The notes beneath the pieces were generated by a model. That model searched no databases. It was not told where the DNA came from and was given only the letters and a program-made list of their open reading frames with translations. From contig JBLNBX010000050.1 in NCBI GenBank assembly GCA_050260275.1, positions 1-5,771 on the forward strand: 5,771 nucleotides of DNA, given 5' to 3'. Source of the stretch: DATMXS01 sp050260275. Lineage in GTDB: Bacteria; Acidobacteriota; Terriglobia; Bryobacterales; Bryobacteraceae. Numbering within the stretch: the stretch's first letter is position 1; each line of letters starts with the position of its first letter. A program made the position numbers and the translations under genes. Shown piece by piece: positions 1-5,771 of the stretch.

Positions 1-512
1 GCGAACTGGCCGCCGCGGCGGGCCACGGCGGAGGCAGCGCGCCGGTATTGTCCACCGCCTCGCTCGTGACGCGCCTGAACCAGCAACTGTACGCCTTCAC
101 GCCTCCGGAGAAGTTCGCCACCTTCTATTTCGCCCTCTACGACGACAACACCGGCATGCTGAAGTACACCAACGCCGGGCACCTTCCCCCCATTCTGATT
201 CGCGACGGCACGGTGATGCGCCTGGACGTGAACGGCACCGTGGTGGGCGCGTTCTCGTTTTCGCAATACGGCGAGAGCACGCTCCAGATGAAACGCGGCG
301 ACCTGCTGGTGTGCTTCACCGACGGTATCACCGAGCCCGAGAACGAGTTCGGAGAGATGTTCGGCGAGGACCGCCTGGCCGAACTGTTGTTGAAGCACGC
401 CGACCGGGAGCCCGAGGAGATCATGAACGCCGTGCTGGAATCGGTACGGGTATGGACCGGCTCGCCCGAGCTGCAGGACGATATGACGCTATTGCTGGCG
501 CGGAGGACGTAG
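1..512 (+). CDS. PP2C/SpoIIE-family serine phosphatase, C-terminal part (5' truncated)
   Basis: This is the C-terminal part of a PPM/PP2C-type phosphatase of the SpoIIE/RsbU class. Members remove phosphate from serine or threonine on partner proteins, typically anti-sigma factor antagonists in partner-switching circuits. The frame is open from base 3 with no stop upstream. The TTG at 48 lies inside the domain and is not a real start, so the N-terminus lies outside the window. Visible family blocks are FATFYFALYD (114-143), the TNAGHLPPIL strand-turn (168-197), GDLLVCFTDGITEPENEFGE with the metal-binding Asp of FTDG at 321-323, and the terminal DDMTLLL block (477-497) with the second metal-binding Asp pair. 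The protein ends at TAG 510-512, just after the catalytic domain as is usual. Any N-terminal sensor domain (GAF, PAS, HAMP or similar) is unseen, so the signal is unknown. The nnr start codon lies 74 nt downstream on the same strand and could share the transcript. The family call is firm; the target is not knowable here. Confidence 0.93.
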   Translation, partial: ELAAAAGHGGGSAPVLSTASLVTRLNQQLYAFTPPEKFATFYFALYDDNTGMLKYTNAGHLPPILIRDGTVMRLDVNGTVVGAFSFSQYGESTLQMKRGDLLVCFTDGITEPENEFGEMFGEDRLAELLLKHADREPEEIMNAVLESVRVWTGSPELQDDMTLLLARRT

Positions 513-518
513 AAGCAG

Positions 519-590
519 ATGGGCTGGATGAAGCGGCGTCTGCTCTACGACGCTTTCCAAATAATGCTGACGAAGGGAGCTACGGCGTGA
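519..590 (+). CDS. possible 23-codon ORF overlapping the nnr start
   Basis: An ATG at 519 opens 23 codons reading MGWMKRRLLYDAFQIMLTKG plus ATA and ends at TGA 588-590. That stop overlaps the GTG start of nnr (587-589) as GTGA, the layout seen in translationally coupled genes. A GGAGG lies at 502-506 inside the phosphatase 3' end, 12 nt before the ATG, which is slightly long; a second ATG at 528 is 21 nt away. The ORF is in the same frame as the phosphatase, so reading through TAG 510-512 would add KQ plus these residues to that protein. No family is recognisable. An open run this short is common by chance in GC-rich DNA, so this is a candidate only. Confidence 0.15.
   Translation: MGWMKRRLLYDAFQIMLTKGATA
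572..579 (+). promoter_or_regulatory. ribosome binding site that fixes the nnr start
   Basis: GAAGGGAG lies 7 nt upstream of the GTG at 587. It selects this GTG over the in-frame upstream starts reaching back to 311, which would overlap the phosphatase and add sequence unlike the YjeF family. Confidence 0.7.
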
Positions 591-2125
591 AAGTACTTAC
601 CTCGGCGCAGATGCGCGAAGTGGACAGGCGCACGATCGAGCTGGGCATTCCCGGCATCGTGCTAATGGAGAACGCCGGGCATCGCGTGGTGGAAGCAATG
701 GCGGAGTGGTTCGCGCCGATCGCGGATCAGCGCGTGACCATACTCTGCGGCAAAGGGAATAACGGCGGCGACGGATTCGTGGTGGCGCGGCAACTGGCGA
801 CGCGGCTGCGCCCGCGCGAGCTGCATGTTGCGATGGCGGGCTCGCCGGACGACCTGAAAGGAGACGCGCTCGCGAACTACCGGATGCTGCGCGCATGCGG
901 ATGCGCGGTGGCCCAAGAGATCACGCCGGAGATGCGGCGGGCGACGGTGGTGGTGGATGCGCTGCTCGGCACTGGGCTCAAGGGGCCGGCTACGGGCCGC
1001 ATGCTGGAGTGGATACGCGAGATCAACACGGGATTCCCGCTGGCGAAGGTGCTGGCGCTGGACATTCCTTCGGGGCTGGATAGCGATTCGGCGGCGAGCG
1101 CCGGAGAGACGGTGCGCGCCGACTTCACGGTTACGTTCACCGCGCCAAAAGTGGGGCAGATACTCGCGCCGAATTGCGAGCGCGTGGGGCGGCTGAGGGT
1201 CGCGCCAATCGGAAGCCCGCCGGAGCTGTACGAAGCGGACGATTCGATCTTCCTATCGACGGTGGAGCCGGCGATGATTGCGCCGCTGCTCGCGAAGCGC
1301 GCGCCGGGGGCGCACAAGGGCGACTTCGGGCACGTGCTGGTGATAGGCGGCTCGCGCGGAAAGACGGGCGCGGCGGCGATGGCCGGCATAGCCGCGCTGC
1401 GCGCGGGAGCGGGGCTGGTGACCGTCGCCGCGCCGGAATCGGCCATCCCCGTCATCGCGTCGCACGCGCCGGAGCTGATGACCGAACCGATGCCGGAGAC
1501 CGACGACGGCTCGCTCTCGCTGCGCGTTTTCGATTACGGCAGGCTGGAGAAGGTCACGCGCGGGAAGGACGTGATCGCGATCGGTCCGGGGCTGGGAACG
1601 CATGCCGATACGGTGCAGGTGGTGAGGAGCTTAGCAGCCGAAGCCGCTCAGGCGATGGTGATTGACGCGGACGGCTTGAACGCGCTCGCGGGAACCGATT
1701 TCTCCGGAGCGGGCAAGCTGCGCGTGCTGACGCCGCATCCAGGAGAGATGTCGAGGCTTGCCGGGCGCGGCACCGCGGAGATACAGCAGGACCGCGTGGC
1801 GGCGGCGCGAGAGCTCGCGTCGGAGCGCGGCGTGACGGTGGTGCTGAAAGGGCAACGGACGCTGATCGCGTTTCCGGACGGCCGCGTGTGGGTAAACCTG
1901 ACGGGCACTCCGGCCATGGCGACGGGCGGCACGGGCGACATCCTGACGGGCATGATGGCGGGGTTGCTCGCGCAGCACGGTCAGAGAGCCGGCGAGGCGA
2001 TCGCGGCGGCCGTGCACCTGCACGGGCTGGCCGGCGAGTTGGGCGCGGCGGAGTTGGGCGAACAGACGCTAATCGCGACGGATCTGTTGAAATATCTGCC
2101 CGCGGCGATGCGGGCGTGCAGATAG
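587..2125 (+). CDS. nnr: bifunctional NAD(P)H-hydrate epimerase / ADP-dependent NAD(P)H-hydrate dehydratase
   Basis: This 512-residue fusion repairs hydrated NADH and NADPH. The N-terminal YjeF_N domain interconverts R- and S-NAD(P)HX. The C-terminal ribokinase-like domain dehydrates S-NAD(P)HX using ADP (the bacterial form), acting in the cytoplasm. From the GTG start the protein begins MKVLTSAQMREVD, typical of the family. Epimerase motifs are GIPGIVLMENAG (20-31), CGKGNNGGDGFVVAR (54-68), VVVDALLGTGLKG (121-133) and LALDIPSGLD (156-165, with the catalytic-site Asp159). Dehydratase motifs are HKGDFGHVLVIGGS (243-256), AIGPGLG (331-337), DADGLNAL (360-367), LTPHPGEMSRL (381-391), VLKG (419-422) and GTPAMATGGTGDILTG (440-455), with the putative catalytic Asp451. 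GTPAM replaces the commoner GNPGM, which I take as lineage variation. Length fits an intact fusion of about 500 residues. tsaE starts 13 nt after the TAG stop, the same gene order as E. coli yjeF-yjeE, so the two are probably co-transcribed. Confidence 0.97.
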   Translation: MKVLTSAQMREVDRRTIELGIPGIVLMENAGHRVVEAMAEWFAPIADQRVTILCGKGNNGGDGFVVARQLATRLRPRELHVAMAGSPDDLKGDALANYRMLRACGCAVAQEITPEMRRATVVVDALLGTGLKGPATGRMLEWIREINTGFPLAKVLALDIPSGLDSDSAASAGETVRADFTVTFTAPKVGQILAPNCERVGRLRVAPIGSPPELYEADDSIFLSTVEPAMIAPLLAKRAPGAHKGDFGHVLVIGGSRGKTGAAAMAGIAALRAGAGLVTVAAPESAIPVIASHAPELMTEPMPETDDGSLSLRVFDYGRLEKVTRGKDVIAIGPGLGTHADTVQVVRSLAAEAAQAMVIDADGLNALAGTDFSGAGKLRVLTPHPGEMSRLAGRGTAEIQQDRVAAARELASERGVTVVLKGQRTLIAFPDGRVWVNLTGTPAMATGGTGDILTGMMAGLLAQHGQRAGEAIAAAVHLHGLAGELGAAELGEQTLIATDLLKYLPAAMRACR

Positions 2126-2138
2126 GGCCTCACTGTTC

Positions 2139-2564
2139 ATGCCGGCGTTCGTGACGCGTTCCGAAGACGAAACGATCGAGCTTGGCGAGAGGCTCGCGCG
2201 CGAGTTGCCGCCGGGAGCGGTGGTGCTGCTCATCGGCGAACTGGGCGCGGGAAAGACGACGCTCGCTAAGGGGATAGTGAAAGGCCTTGGGGCCGCAGCG
2301 CCGGAGGAGGTTTCGAGTCCCACATTCACTCTTGTCCACGAGTACGGCGAAGGCCGCGTGTTTCACATCGATCTGTACCGCCTGGAACGGGCCTCGGAAG
2401 TGGAGGCGCTGGGGCTGGACGAGTTGATGAATGGCGAGGCCGTGATGCTGGTGGAGTGGGGGGAGAGATTTCCTGAGCTGTGGCCCGAGGATCACATCGA
2501 GATCGAACTAAAGGCGCGCGACGACGAAAGGGAGATCGACGTGCGCATAGGGCCCAAAGGATAG
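2139..2564 (+). CDS. tsaE: tRNA t6A37 threonylcarbamoyladenosine biosynthesis ATPase TsaE
   Basis: TsaE is the small P-loop ATPase that works with TsaB and TsaD to attach threonylcarbamoyl to A37 of tRNAs reading ANN codons. It acts in the cytoplasm and is generally essential. The 141-residue protein is normal length for the family (about 140-160). It shows Walker A GELGAGKTTLAKG (33-45), the SSPTF switch-like motif (59-63), VFHIDLYRL (74-82) and VEWGER (105-110) with conserved Glu106 and Trp107. The start ATG lies 13 nt past the nnr stop. The only upstream Shine-Dalgarno-like bases are AGGG at 2124-2127, overlapping the nnr stop codon and 11 nt from the ATG, so translation may lean on ribosomes finishing nnr. 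A GTG at 2151 is an alternative start but has no better site. TsaB and TsaD are not in the window. The next gene downstream is convergent, so tsaE ends this transcription unit. Confidence 0.97.
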   Translation: MPAFVTRSEDETIELGERLARELPPGAVVLLIGELGAGKTTLAKGIVKGLGAAAPEEVSSPTFTLVHEYGEGRVFHIDLYRLERASEVEALGLDELMNGEAVMLVEWGERFPELWPEDHIEIELKARDDEREIDVRIGPKG

Positions 2565-2627
2565 CATCACGATAGCGCCGGGCAGCGCGGGTTAGCCGGC
2601 AAGGCGGAGGGCCTGCCCAATGGCGGG
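2565..2627. other. convergent junction tsaE / ABC permease
   Basis: This 63-nt gap separates two genes that meet tail to tail, where termination in both directions is expected. The best pairing I see is GGGCAG (2580-2585) with CTGCCC (2613-2618), a 6-bp stem around a 27-nt loop, plus a small GGGC-CT-GCCC palindrome at 2609-2618. No T-run follows on either strand, so I do not call an intrinsic terminator. One arm of a 12-bp direct repeat also lies here. Confidence 0.4.
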
Positions 2628-2683
2628 TTATTCGTAGCGAAGGGCCTCGGTTGGCTCGAGCCGCGCGGCGCGGTTAGCCGGCA
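2590..2683. repeat. 12-bp direct repeat spanning the permease 3' end
   Basis: GGTTAGCCGGCA occurs at 2590-2601 in the gap and again at 2672-2683 inside the permease gene, 82 nt apart, where on the minus strand it encodes part of the LPANR stretch. Allowing single-base indels, similarity continues into flanking GCGC on one side. A shorter related unit, GCGGGTTA, occurs at 2587-2594 and at 2623-2630, the latter covering the permease stop codon. It may be a remnant of a small local duplication or simple chance in GC-rich DNA. Confidence 0.4.
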
Positions 2684-3848
2684 GCATTCCGAACACCAGC
2701 CCCACCGTCACCGACACGGCAAACGCAGCAACTATCGAGGCGATCGATATCGGGATGTAGACCTCGTCCGTGAAGAACCGCACGCTCAGCGGAAAAGCGA
2801 CGCCGATCAGGATTCCCACCAATCCACCCCCCAGCGATATCAGCACAGCTTCCAGCAAAAACTGCGTGAGTATCTGGCGCCGGCTCGCGCCAACGGCCTT
2901 GCGGATGCCGATCTCGCGCGTGCGCTCCGTGACGGTCACGAGCATGATGTTCATGATGCCGATGCCGGAAATGATGAGCGCTATCGCGGACACCATCACG
3001 AGAACCAGCGTCAGCACCAGCGCGATGCTGCGCGCGGCGTCGAGGATGGCGGTGAGGTTCTCCACCTGGTATCGGGCACCGGGGCGGTGCCGGCTTTCGA
3101 GCACCCGGCGCACCTGCTCCGTGATCGCGGGGACGTCCTCGGGGCTGGCCGCCTGGACGTAGAGCGGGTCGATTCGCTCGACCGGGACGAAGTAGGACAT
3201 GACGGTGATCGGGATGACGACGCTCTCGCCGTTCAGTTCCGAGAGGCCGAAGCTCGATACCTTTTCGCGGAAAGCTCCGATAACGGTGAACTGCAGACCG
3301 TGTATCTTGATGCGCTGGCCTACGGCGGCCTGGGGGCTGCCGAACAGGCGCGTGGCCAGCTTCCCGGTTACAAGCGCGACCTTCTGGCGTAGCGCGACGT
3401 CGCTCGCGTCGAGGAAACGGCCGGAGAGCACGACGAGGTTGCGCACGGCGCGGTAATGCTCATCGGAGCCGTTCACCTGGACGTCTTCTTCGCGGCCGTG
3501 GATCACCATGCGGTCGAAGGTCTGCATGATGCCGGTAGCGGCGACGATGCGGCCGCCGAGGCTGCGCCGGACGGCCTCGACATCCGCGATCTTGATGTAG
3601 TCGCCGGCGACCTCTCCGGAGCTCTGCTGGCTGCCGACTGAGTACTGCGCGTAGATGATATTCGAGCCGATACCTTGTATCTGCTCGAGTATGTACTCCT
3701 TGCTCGTGAGCGAGATGGTTACGACGAGTATGACAGAGGCGTTGCCGATCACCAGGCCGAGTGCGGTGAGGAAGGTGCGGACCTTATTCGCCTGCAGCGC
3801 GTTCAGACTGAACGAAAGCGCTTCATGGAGCGATAGCGTCCTTTGCAC
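2628..3848 (-). CDS. MacB/FtsX-type ABC transporter permease
   Basis: This is a 406-residue inner-membrane permease of the MacB/FtsX (type VII ABC) superfamily. Such proteins are mechanotransmitters that pair with a separate LolD/MacB-like ATPase to drive export or periplasmic work. The order is typical: a short cytoplasmic N-terminus with TM1 at about 24-46 (TFLTALGLVIGNASVILVV), a large periplasmic MacB_PCD-like domain at about 47-270, then an FtsX domain with TM2 at about 276-305, TM3 at about 332-354 and TM4 at about 366-388. The signature coupling helix TERTREIGIRKAVGA sits at 307-321. The C-terminus LPANRAARLEPTEALRYE is the standard family ending. GTG at 3848 is chosen because GGGAGG lies 6 nt upstream and the protein then matches family length; the ATG at 3956 would add 36 unrelated residues. 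There is no ATPase domain in the protein and no ATPase gene adjacent. The gene is convergent with tsaE and divergent from the GT39 gene, so it is probably transcribed alone. Substrate unknown; its local context gives no hint of macrolide export. Confidence 0.93.
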   Translation of the reverse strand: MQRTLSLHEALSFSLNALQANKVRTFLTALGLVIGNASVILVVTISLTSKEYILEQIQGIGSNIIYAQYSVGSQQSSGEVAGDYIKIADVEAVRRSLGGRIVAATGIMQTFDRMVIHGREEDVQVNGSDEHYRAVRNLVVLSGRFLDASDVALRQKVALVTGKLATRLFGSPQAAVGQRIKIHGLQFTVIGAFREKVSSFGLSELNGESVVIPITVMSYFVPVERIDPLYVQAASPEDVPAITEQVRRVLESRHRPGARYQVENLTAILDAARSIALVLTLVLVMVSAIALIISGIGIMNIMLVTVTERTREIGIRKAVGASRRQILTQFLLEAVLISLGGGLVGILIGVAFPLSVRFFTDEVYIPISIASIVAAFAVSVTVGLVFGMLPANRAARLEPTEALRYE

Positions 3849-3975
3849 CTGTATCCTCCCGCGATTCGAGTGAACGTTGATTCGGGCCGGGCAATATGTA
3901 GGATGCGCACGGAGTGCCGATGGGTACGCCCGTTCACGGCGCTCTCCCAAGCACAAATGATACGCTTATAAAGAG
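3849..3975. promoter_or_regulatory. divergent promoter region, permease (-) and GT39 gene (+)
   Basis: These 127 nt separate two divergently transcribed genes and must drive both unless a promoter lies inside a gene. Toward the GT39 gene, TATAAA at 3967-3972 is a -10-like element only a few bases before the ATG at 3976, with no good -35 at the usual distance. Toward the permease, a more AT-rich patch at about 3891-3899 reads TACATATTG on the minus strand and could supply a -10; its -35 is also poor. A 7-bp inverted pair, GTGAACG (3870-3876) and CGTTCAC (3931-3937), flanks this patch but is short enough to be chance. The region is inferred from gene layout; exact promoters are not established. 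Confidence 0.4.
3855..3860 (-). promoter_or_regulatory. strong ribosome binding site that fixes the permease start
   Basis: The minus strand reads GGGAGG, then six bases, then GTG at 3848. This is the best Shine-Dalgarno match in the window. It decides the start against the in-frame ATG at 3956. Confidence 0.8.
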
Positions 3976-5771
3976 ATGCAGGCAAACACCTGGATCGAGC
4001 TGCCCGACGCTAAAACCAGTCGGGACGAGGCGCCGGACTCCTCGGGACCTGGTGCGAAGCACGCGCGCCACGAAGTGGTGATCTTGTTGCTTGCGTGCGC
4101 TATCTTCCTGGCGGCGATATTCTCCCCGCCGGCCCTGCTGGACGACGTCGATGCCGCGCAGGCGCAGTTAGCGCGGAACATGCTGGATTCGGGCGACTGG
4201 GTGAGCGGGCGCCTGAACGGCGTACTTTTCCTCGAGAAGGGGCCGCTGAAGTACTGGCTGACCGCGATCTCGTACATGATATTTGGCGTGCACGACTGGG
4301 CTGCGCGCATTCCTCCGGCGCTGGCCGCGGTTTTGTTGTGCTGGGTTGTAGTGCGCATGGGCCGATGGGCCGTTTCGGCGCGCGCGGGCTTCTACGCCGG
4401 GCTGGTGCTGGTGTCGTCGGTGGGCCTGTTCCTGTTTACGCGCATCATCATCCCGGACGTAATCCTCACGCTCGCGATAACCCTTTCGATCTGGGGCTTT
4501 CTGCGTGCTACGGACGACGACGAGCCTCACCCGCGCCGGTGGGCATGGCTGTTCGCGGCGGGCTGCGCGGCGGGCGTGCTGCTGAAAGGGATGATCGGGG
4601 TCGTATTTCCCGCCGGAGCAGGCTTCTTCTACCTGCTGATCACGAGGCGGCTGCTCGACCGGAATGTGTGGCGCAGGCTGCACCCCGGGTCGGGATCGCT
4701 GCTGTTTCTTGCTATCGCCACGCCGTGGCACGTGGCCGCGACGTTGAGCAACCCGCCGTACTTCGATTTCACGCTGCACGGCGGCCCAGGCCAGTACCGA
4801 GGGTTTTTCTGGGCGTACTTCATCAACGAGCACGTGCTGCGGTTCCTGAACACGCGCTATCCCCGCGACTACGCCACGGTTCCACGGCTCGCGTTCTGGT
4901 TGCTGAATCTGGTGTGGCTGTTCCCGTGGAGCGCGTGCCTGGCGTTCCTGGGGCGCGCAGGCTACACGAAATCGACCCGAGCCGGGCGGCTGCGTCTGAT
5001 GGCCCTGTGCTGGACGGGCGTGGTGATGCTGTTCTTCACGTTCTCCACGACGCAGGAATACTACTCGATGCCGATTTACCCGGCCATGGCACTGCTGTTC
5101 GGGTCCATCATGGCGGCGAGCGCGAAGGCGCAGCGCGTAGTGATCAGGACGGGCGCGGGCATAGCGGGGGTGGTTGGGGTTGTGCTGGCTGCGCTGCTTA
5201 TCGCGGTGTGGGACACGCCGGCGCCGGGAGATATATCGCGGGCGCTGACGTCGAATCCGGAAGCGTACGTGTTGTCGCTCGGACACATGCGCGACCTCAC
5301 GCTCGACGCGTTTGCCTATCTGCGGCTGCCGCTGGGCATCGCCGCGGCGGCGCTTCTGGCTGGCTCGGTTGCCGCGTGGAGATTGCGGCGGACGCGCGCG
5401 ATGATCGCGCTGGCGCTGATGATGGGCCTGTTCTTCCACGCAGCGCGGATAGCGCTGGCCGTGTTCGAGCCGTACATGTCGTCGGCGCCGCTCGCGAGGG
5501 AGCTGATGAAGCTGCCCAAGGGGCGGCTGATCGGGGCGGGCGGATACTATGCGTTCTCGGCGCTGTACTTCTACACGAACTCCCAGGCGTTGCTGCTGAA
5601 CGGGCGTTTCCACAACCTGGAGTACGGTTCGTATGCGCCCGGCGCGCCGGACGTGTTCATCGGCGACGAGCGTTTCAGGGACGTGTGGCTGAGTCCGGAA
5701 CTGGCGTACCTTGCCATCGCCGACGATGCGGCGGACCGGATCAAGGCGCTTGTCGGGGAAGACAGGTTGAT
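3976..5771 (+). CDS. GT39/ArnT-like polytopic membrane glycosyltransferase (3' truncated)
   Basis: The frame is open from ATG 3976 to the window end (598 codons, no stop). It encodes a GT-C glycosyltransferase of the PMT/ArnT (GT39) type, which takes a sugar from a polyprenyl-phosphate carrier at the periplasmic face of the inner membrane. After a hydrophilic 33-residue N-terminus comes TM1 (about 34-55). The first periplasmic loop follows, with acidic residues D56, D57 and D59, then ARNMLDSGDW (66-75) and FLEKGPLKYW (85-94), matching the family pattern of DE...SGDW...EKPPL.YW. Later blocks are RIIIPD (156-161), LLKG (202-205), TPWH (249-252), YFINEHVLRFL (281-291) and FSTTQEYYSMPIYPA (356-370). 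About ten to twelve membrane helices alternate with these. From about residue 505 the tail is soluble and periplasmic, with GGYYAFSALYFYT and NLEYGSYAPGAPDVFI. The start lacks a spaced ribosome site: AAAGAG abuts the ATG. Donor and acceptor are unknown; lipid A modification by aminoarabinose is only one option, and no arn genes are here. Confidence 0.9.
   Translation, partial: MQANTWIELPDAKTSRDEAPDSSGPGAKHARHEVVILLLACAIFLAAIFSPPALLDDVDAAQAQLARNMLDSGDWVSGRLNGVLFLEKGPLKYWLTAISYMIFGVHDWAARIPPALAAVLLCWVVVRMGRWAVSARAGFYAGLVLVSSVGLFLFTRIIIPDVILTLAITLSIWGFLRATDDDEPHPRRWAWLFAAGCAAGVLLKGMIGVVFPAGAGFFYLLITRRLLDRNVWRRLHPGSGSLLFLAIATPWHVAATLSNPPYFDFTLHGGPGQYRGFFWAYFINEHVLRFLNTRYPRDYATVPRLAFWLLNLVWLFPWSACLAFLGRAGYTKSTRAGRLRLMALCWTGVVMLFFTFSTTQEYYSMPIYPAMALLFGSIMAASAKAQRVVIRTGAGIAGVVGVVLAALLIAVWDTPAPGDISRALTSNPEAYVLSLGHMRDLTLDAFAYLRLPLGIAAAALLAGSVAAWRLRRTRAMIALALMMGLFFHAARIALAVFEPYMSSAPLARELMKLPKGRLIGAGGYYAFSALYFYTNSQALLLNGRFHNLEYGSYAPGAPDVFIGDERFRDVWLSPELAYLAIADDAADRIKALVGEDRL

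Noticed and set aside
556..566. AAATAAT patch upstream of nnr as a -10 promoter element
   Set aside because: There is no -35 at the right distance, and the predicted transcript start would fall on the ribosome site itself.
311..586. Upstream extension of the nnr frame to an ATG at 311
   Set aside because: It would overlap the phosphatase catalytic domain, and its translation (R/G/A-rich) is unlike the YjeF family. The GTG at 587 has a well-spaced GAAGGGAG and gives the normal N-terminus.
877..1455. Antisense open frame (192 codons) within nnr
   Set aside because: Low-complexity A/S/P/R composition and full overlap with the conserved nnr coding frame; a shadow of GC-rich sequence.
2580..2618. 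GGGCAG / CTGCCC stem as an intrinsic terminator
   Set aside because: The stem is only 6 bp with a 27-nt loop and no T-run on either strand.
3870..3937. GTGAACG / CGTTCAC inverted pair as an operator
   Set aside because: Seven bases with a 54-nt spacer in a 127-nt region is close to chance expectation; no regulator gene nearby supports it.
3849..3956. 36-residue N-terminal extension of the permease to the ATG at 3956
   Set aside because: The added residues have no family similarity, and a strong GGGAGG before GTG 3848 gives the standard length and N-terminus.
4168..5613. Long antisense open frame (481 codons) across the GT39 gene
   Set aside because: Its product is extremely rich in R, Q, H and P with no domain. 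It is the mirror of a GC-rich membrane-protein gene whose codons rarely give stops on the opposite strand. The sense frame shows clear GT39 motifs.

Overview
The window is GC-rich bacterial chromosome (clearly above 60% G+C by eye) holding five protein-coding genes, two of them cut by the window edges. Nothing in it looks mobile: there are no transposases, integrases, tRNA or rRNA genes, CRISPR arrays or phage genes. The best guess for the host is Acidobacteriota. This rests on family resemblance only: the wording of the SpoIIE-type phosphatase around TEPENEFGE, the GTPAMATGGTGD form of the NAD(P)HX dehydratase signature, the stand-alone MacB-like permease, and the GT39 protein with a soluble C-terminal tail. 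No phylogenetic marker is present to confirm it.

Layout. (i) 1-512, +: C-terminal part of a PP2C/SpoIIE-family serine phosphatase, whose start lies upstream of the window. (ii) 513-586: short gap holding a possible 23-codon ORF that runs into the next start codon (GTGA overlap). (iii) 587-2125, +: full-length fused NAD(P)HX epimerase/dehydratase (Nnr), a metabolite-repair enzyme. (iv) 2139-2564, +: TsaE, the ATPase of the tRNA t6A37 pathway, 13 nt downstream of nnr. (v) 2565-2627: convergent junction without a convincing terminator. (vi) 2628-3848, -: MacB/FtsX-type ABC permease with a strong GGGAGG ribosome site before a GTG start. (vii) 3849-3975: divergent intergenic region that must hold promoters for both neighbours. 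(viii) 3976-5771, +: GT39/ArnT-like polytopic membrane glycosyltransferase, still open at the window end.

How the genes relate. nnr-tsaE is a recurrent bacterial pair (yjeF-yjeE in E. coli) and the spacing here indicates one transcript, possibly shared with the phosphatase. The permease is isolated: convergent with tsaE and divergent from the GT39 gene, so it has no co-transcribed ATPase or adaptor here. The GT39 protein probably moves a sugar from a polyprenyl-phosphate carrier to a lipid or envelope acceptor; its neighbours do not say which.

I found no evidence for a new biological system. The points most worth a second look are the small in-frame ORF between the phosphatase and nnr, the orphan status of the ABC permease, a 12-bp direct repeat spanning the permease 3' end, and the absence of a properly spaced ribosome site before the GT39 gene.
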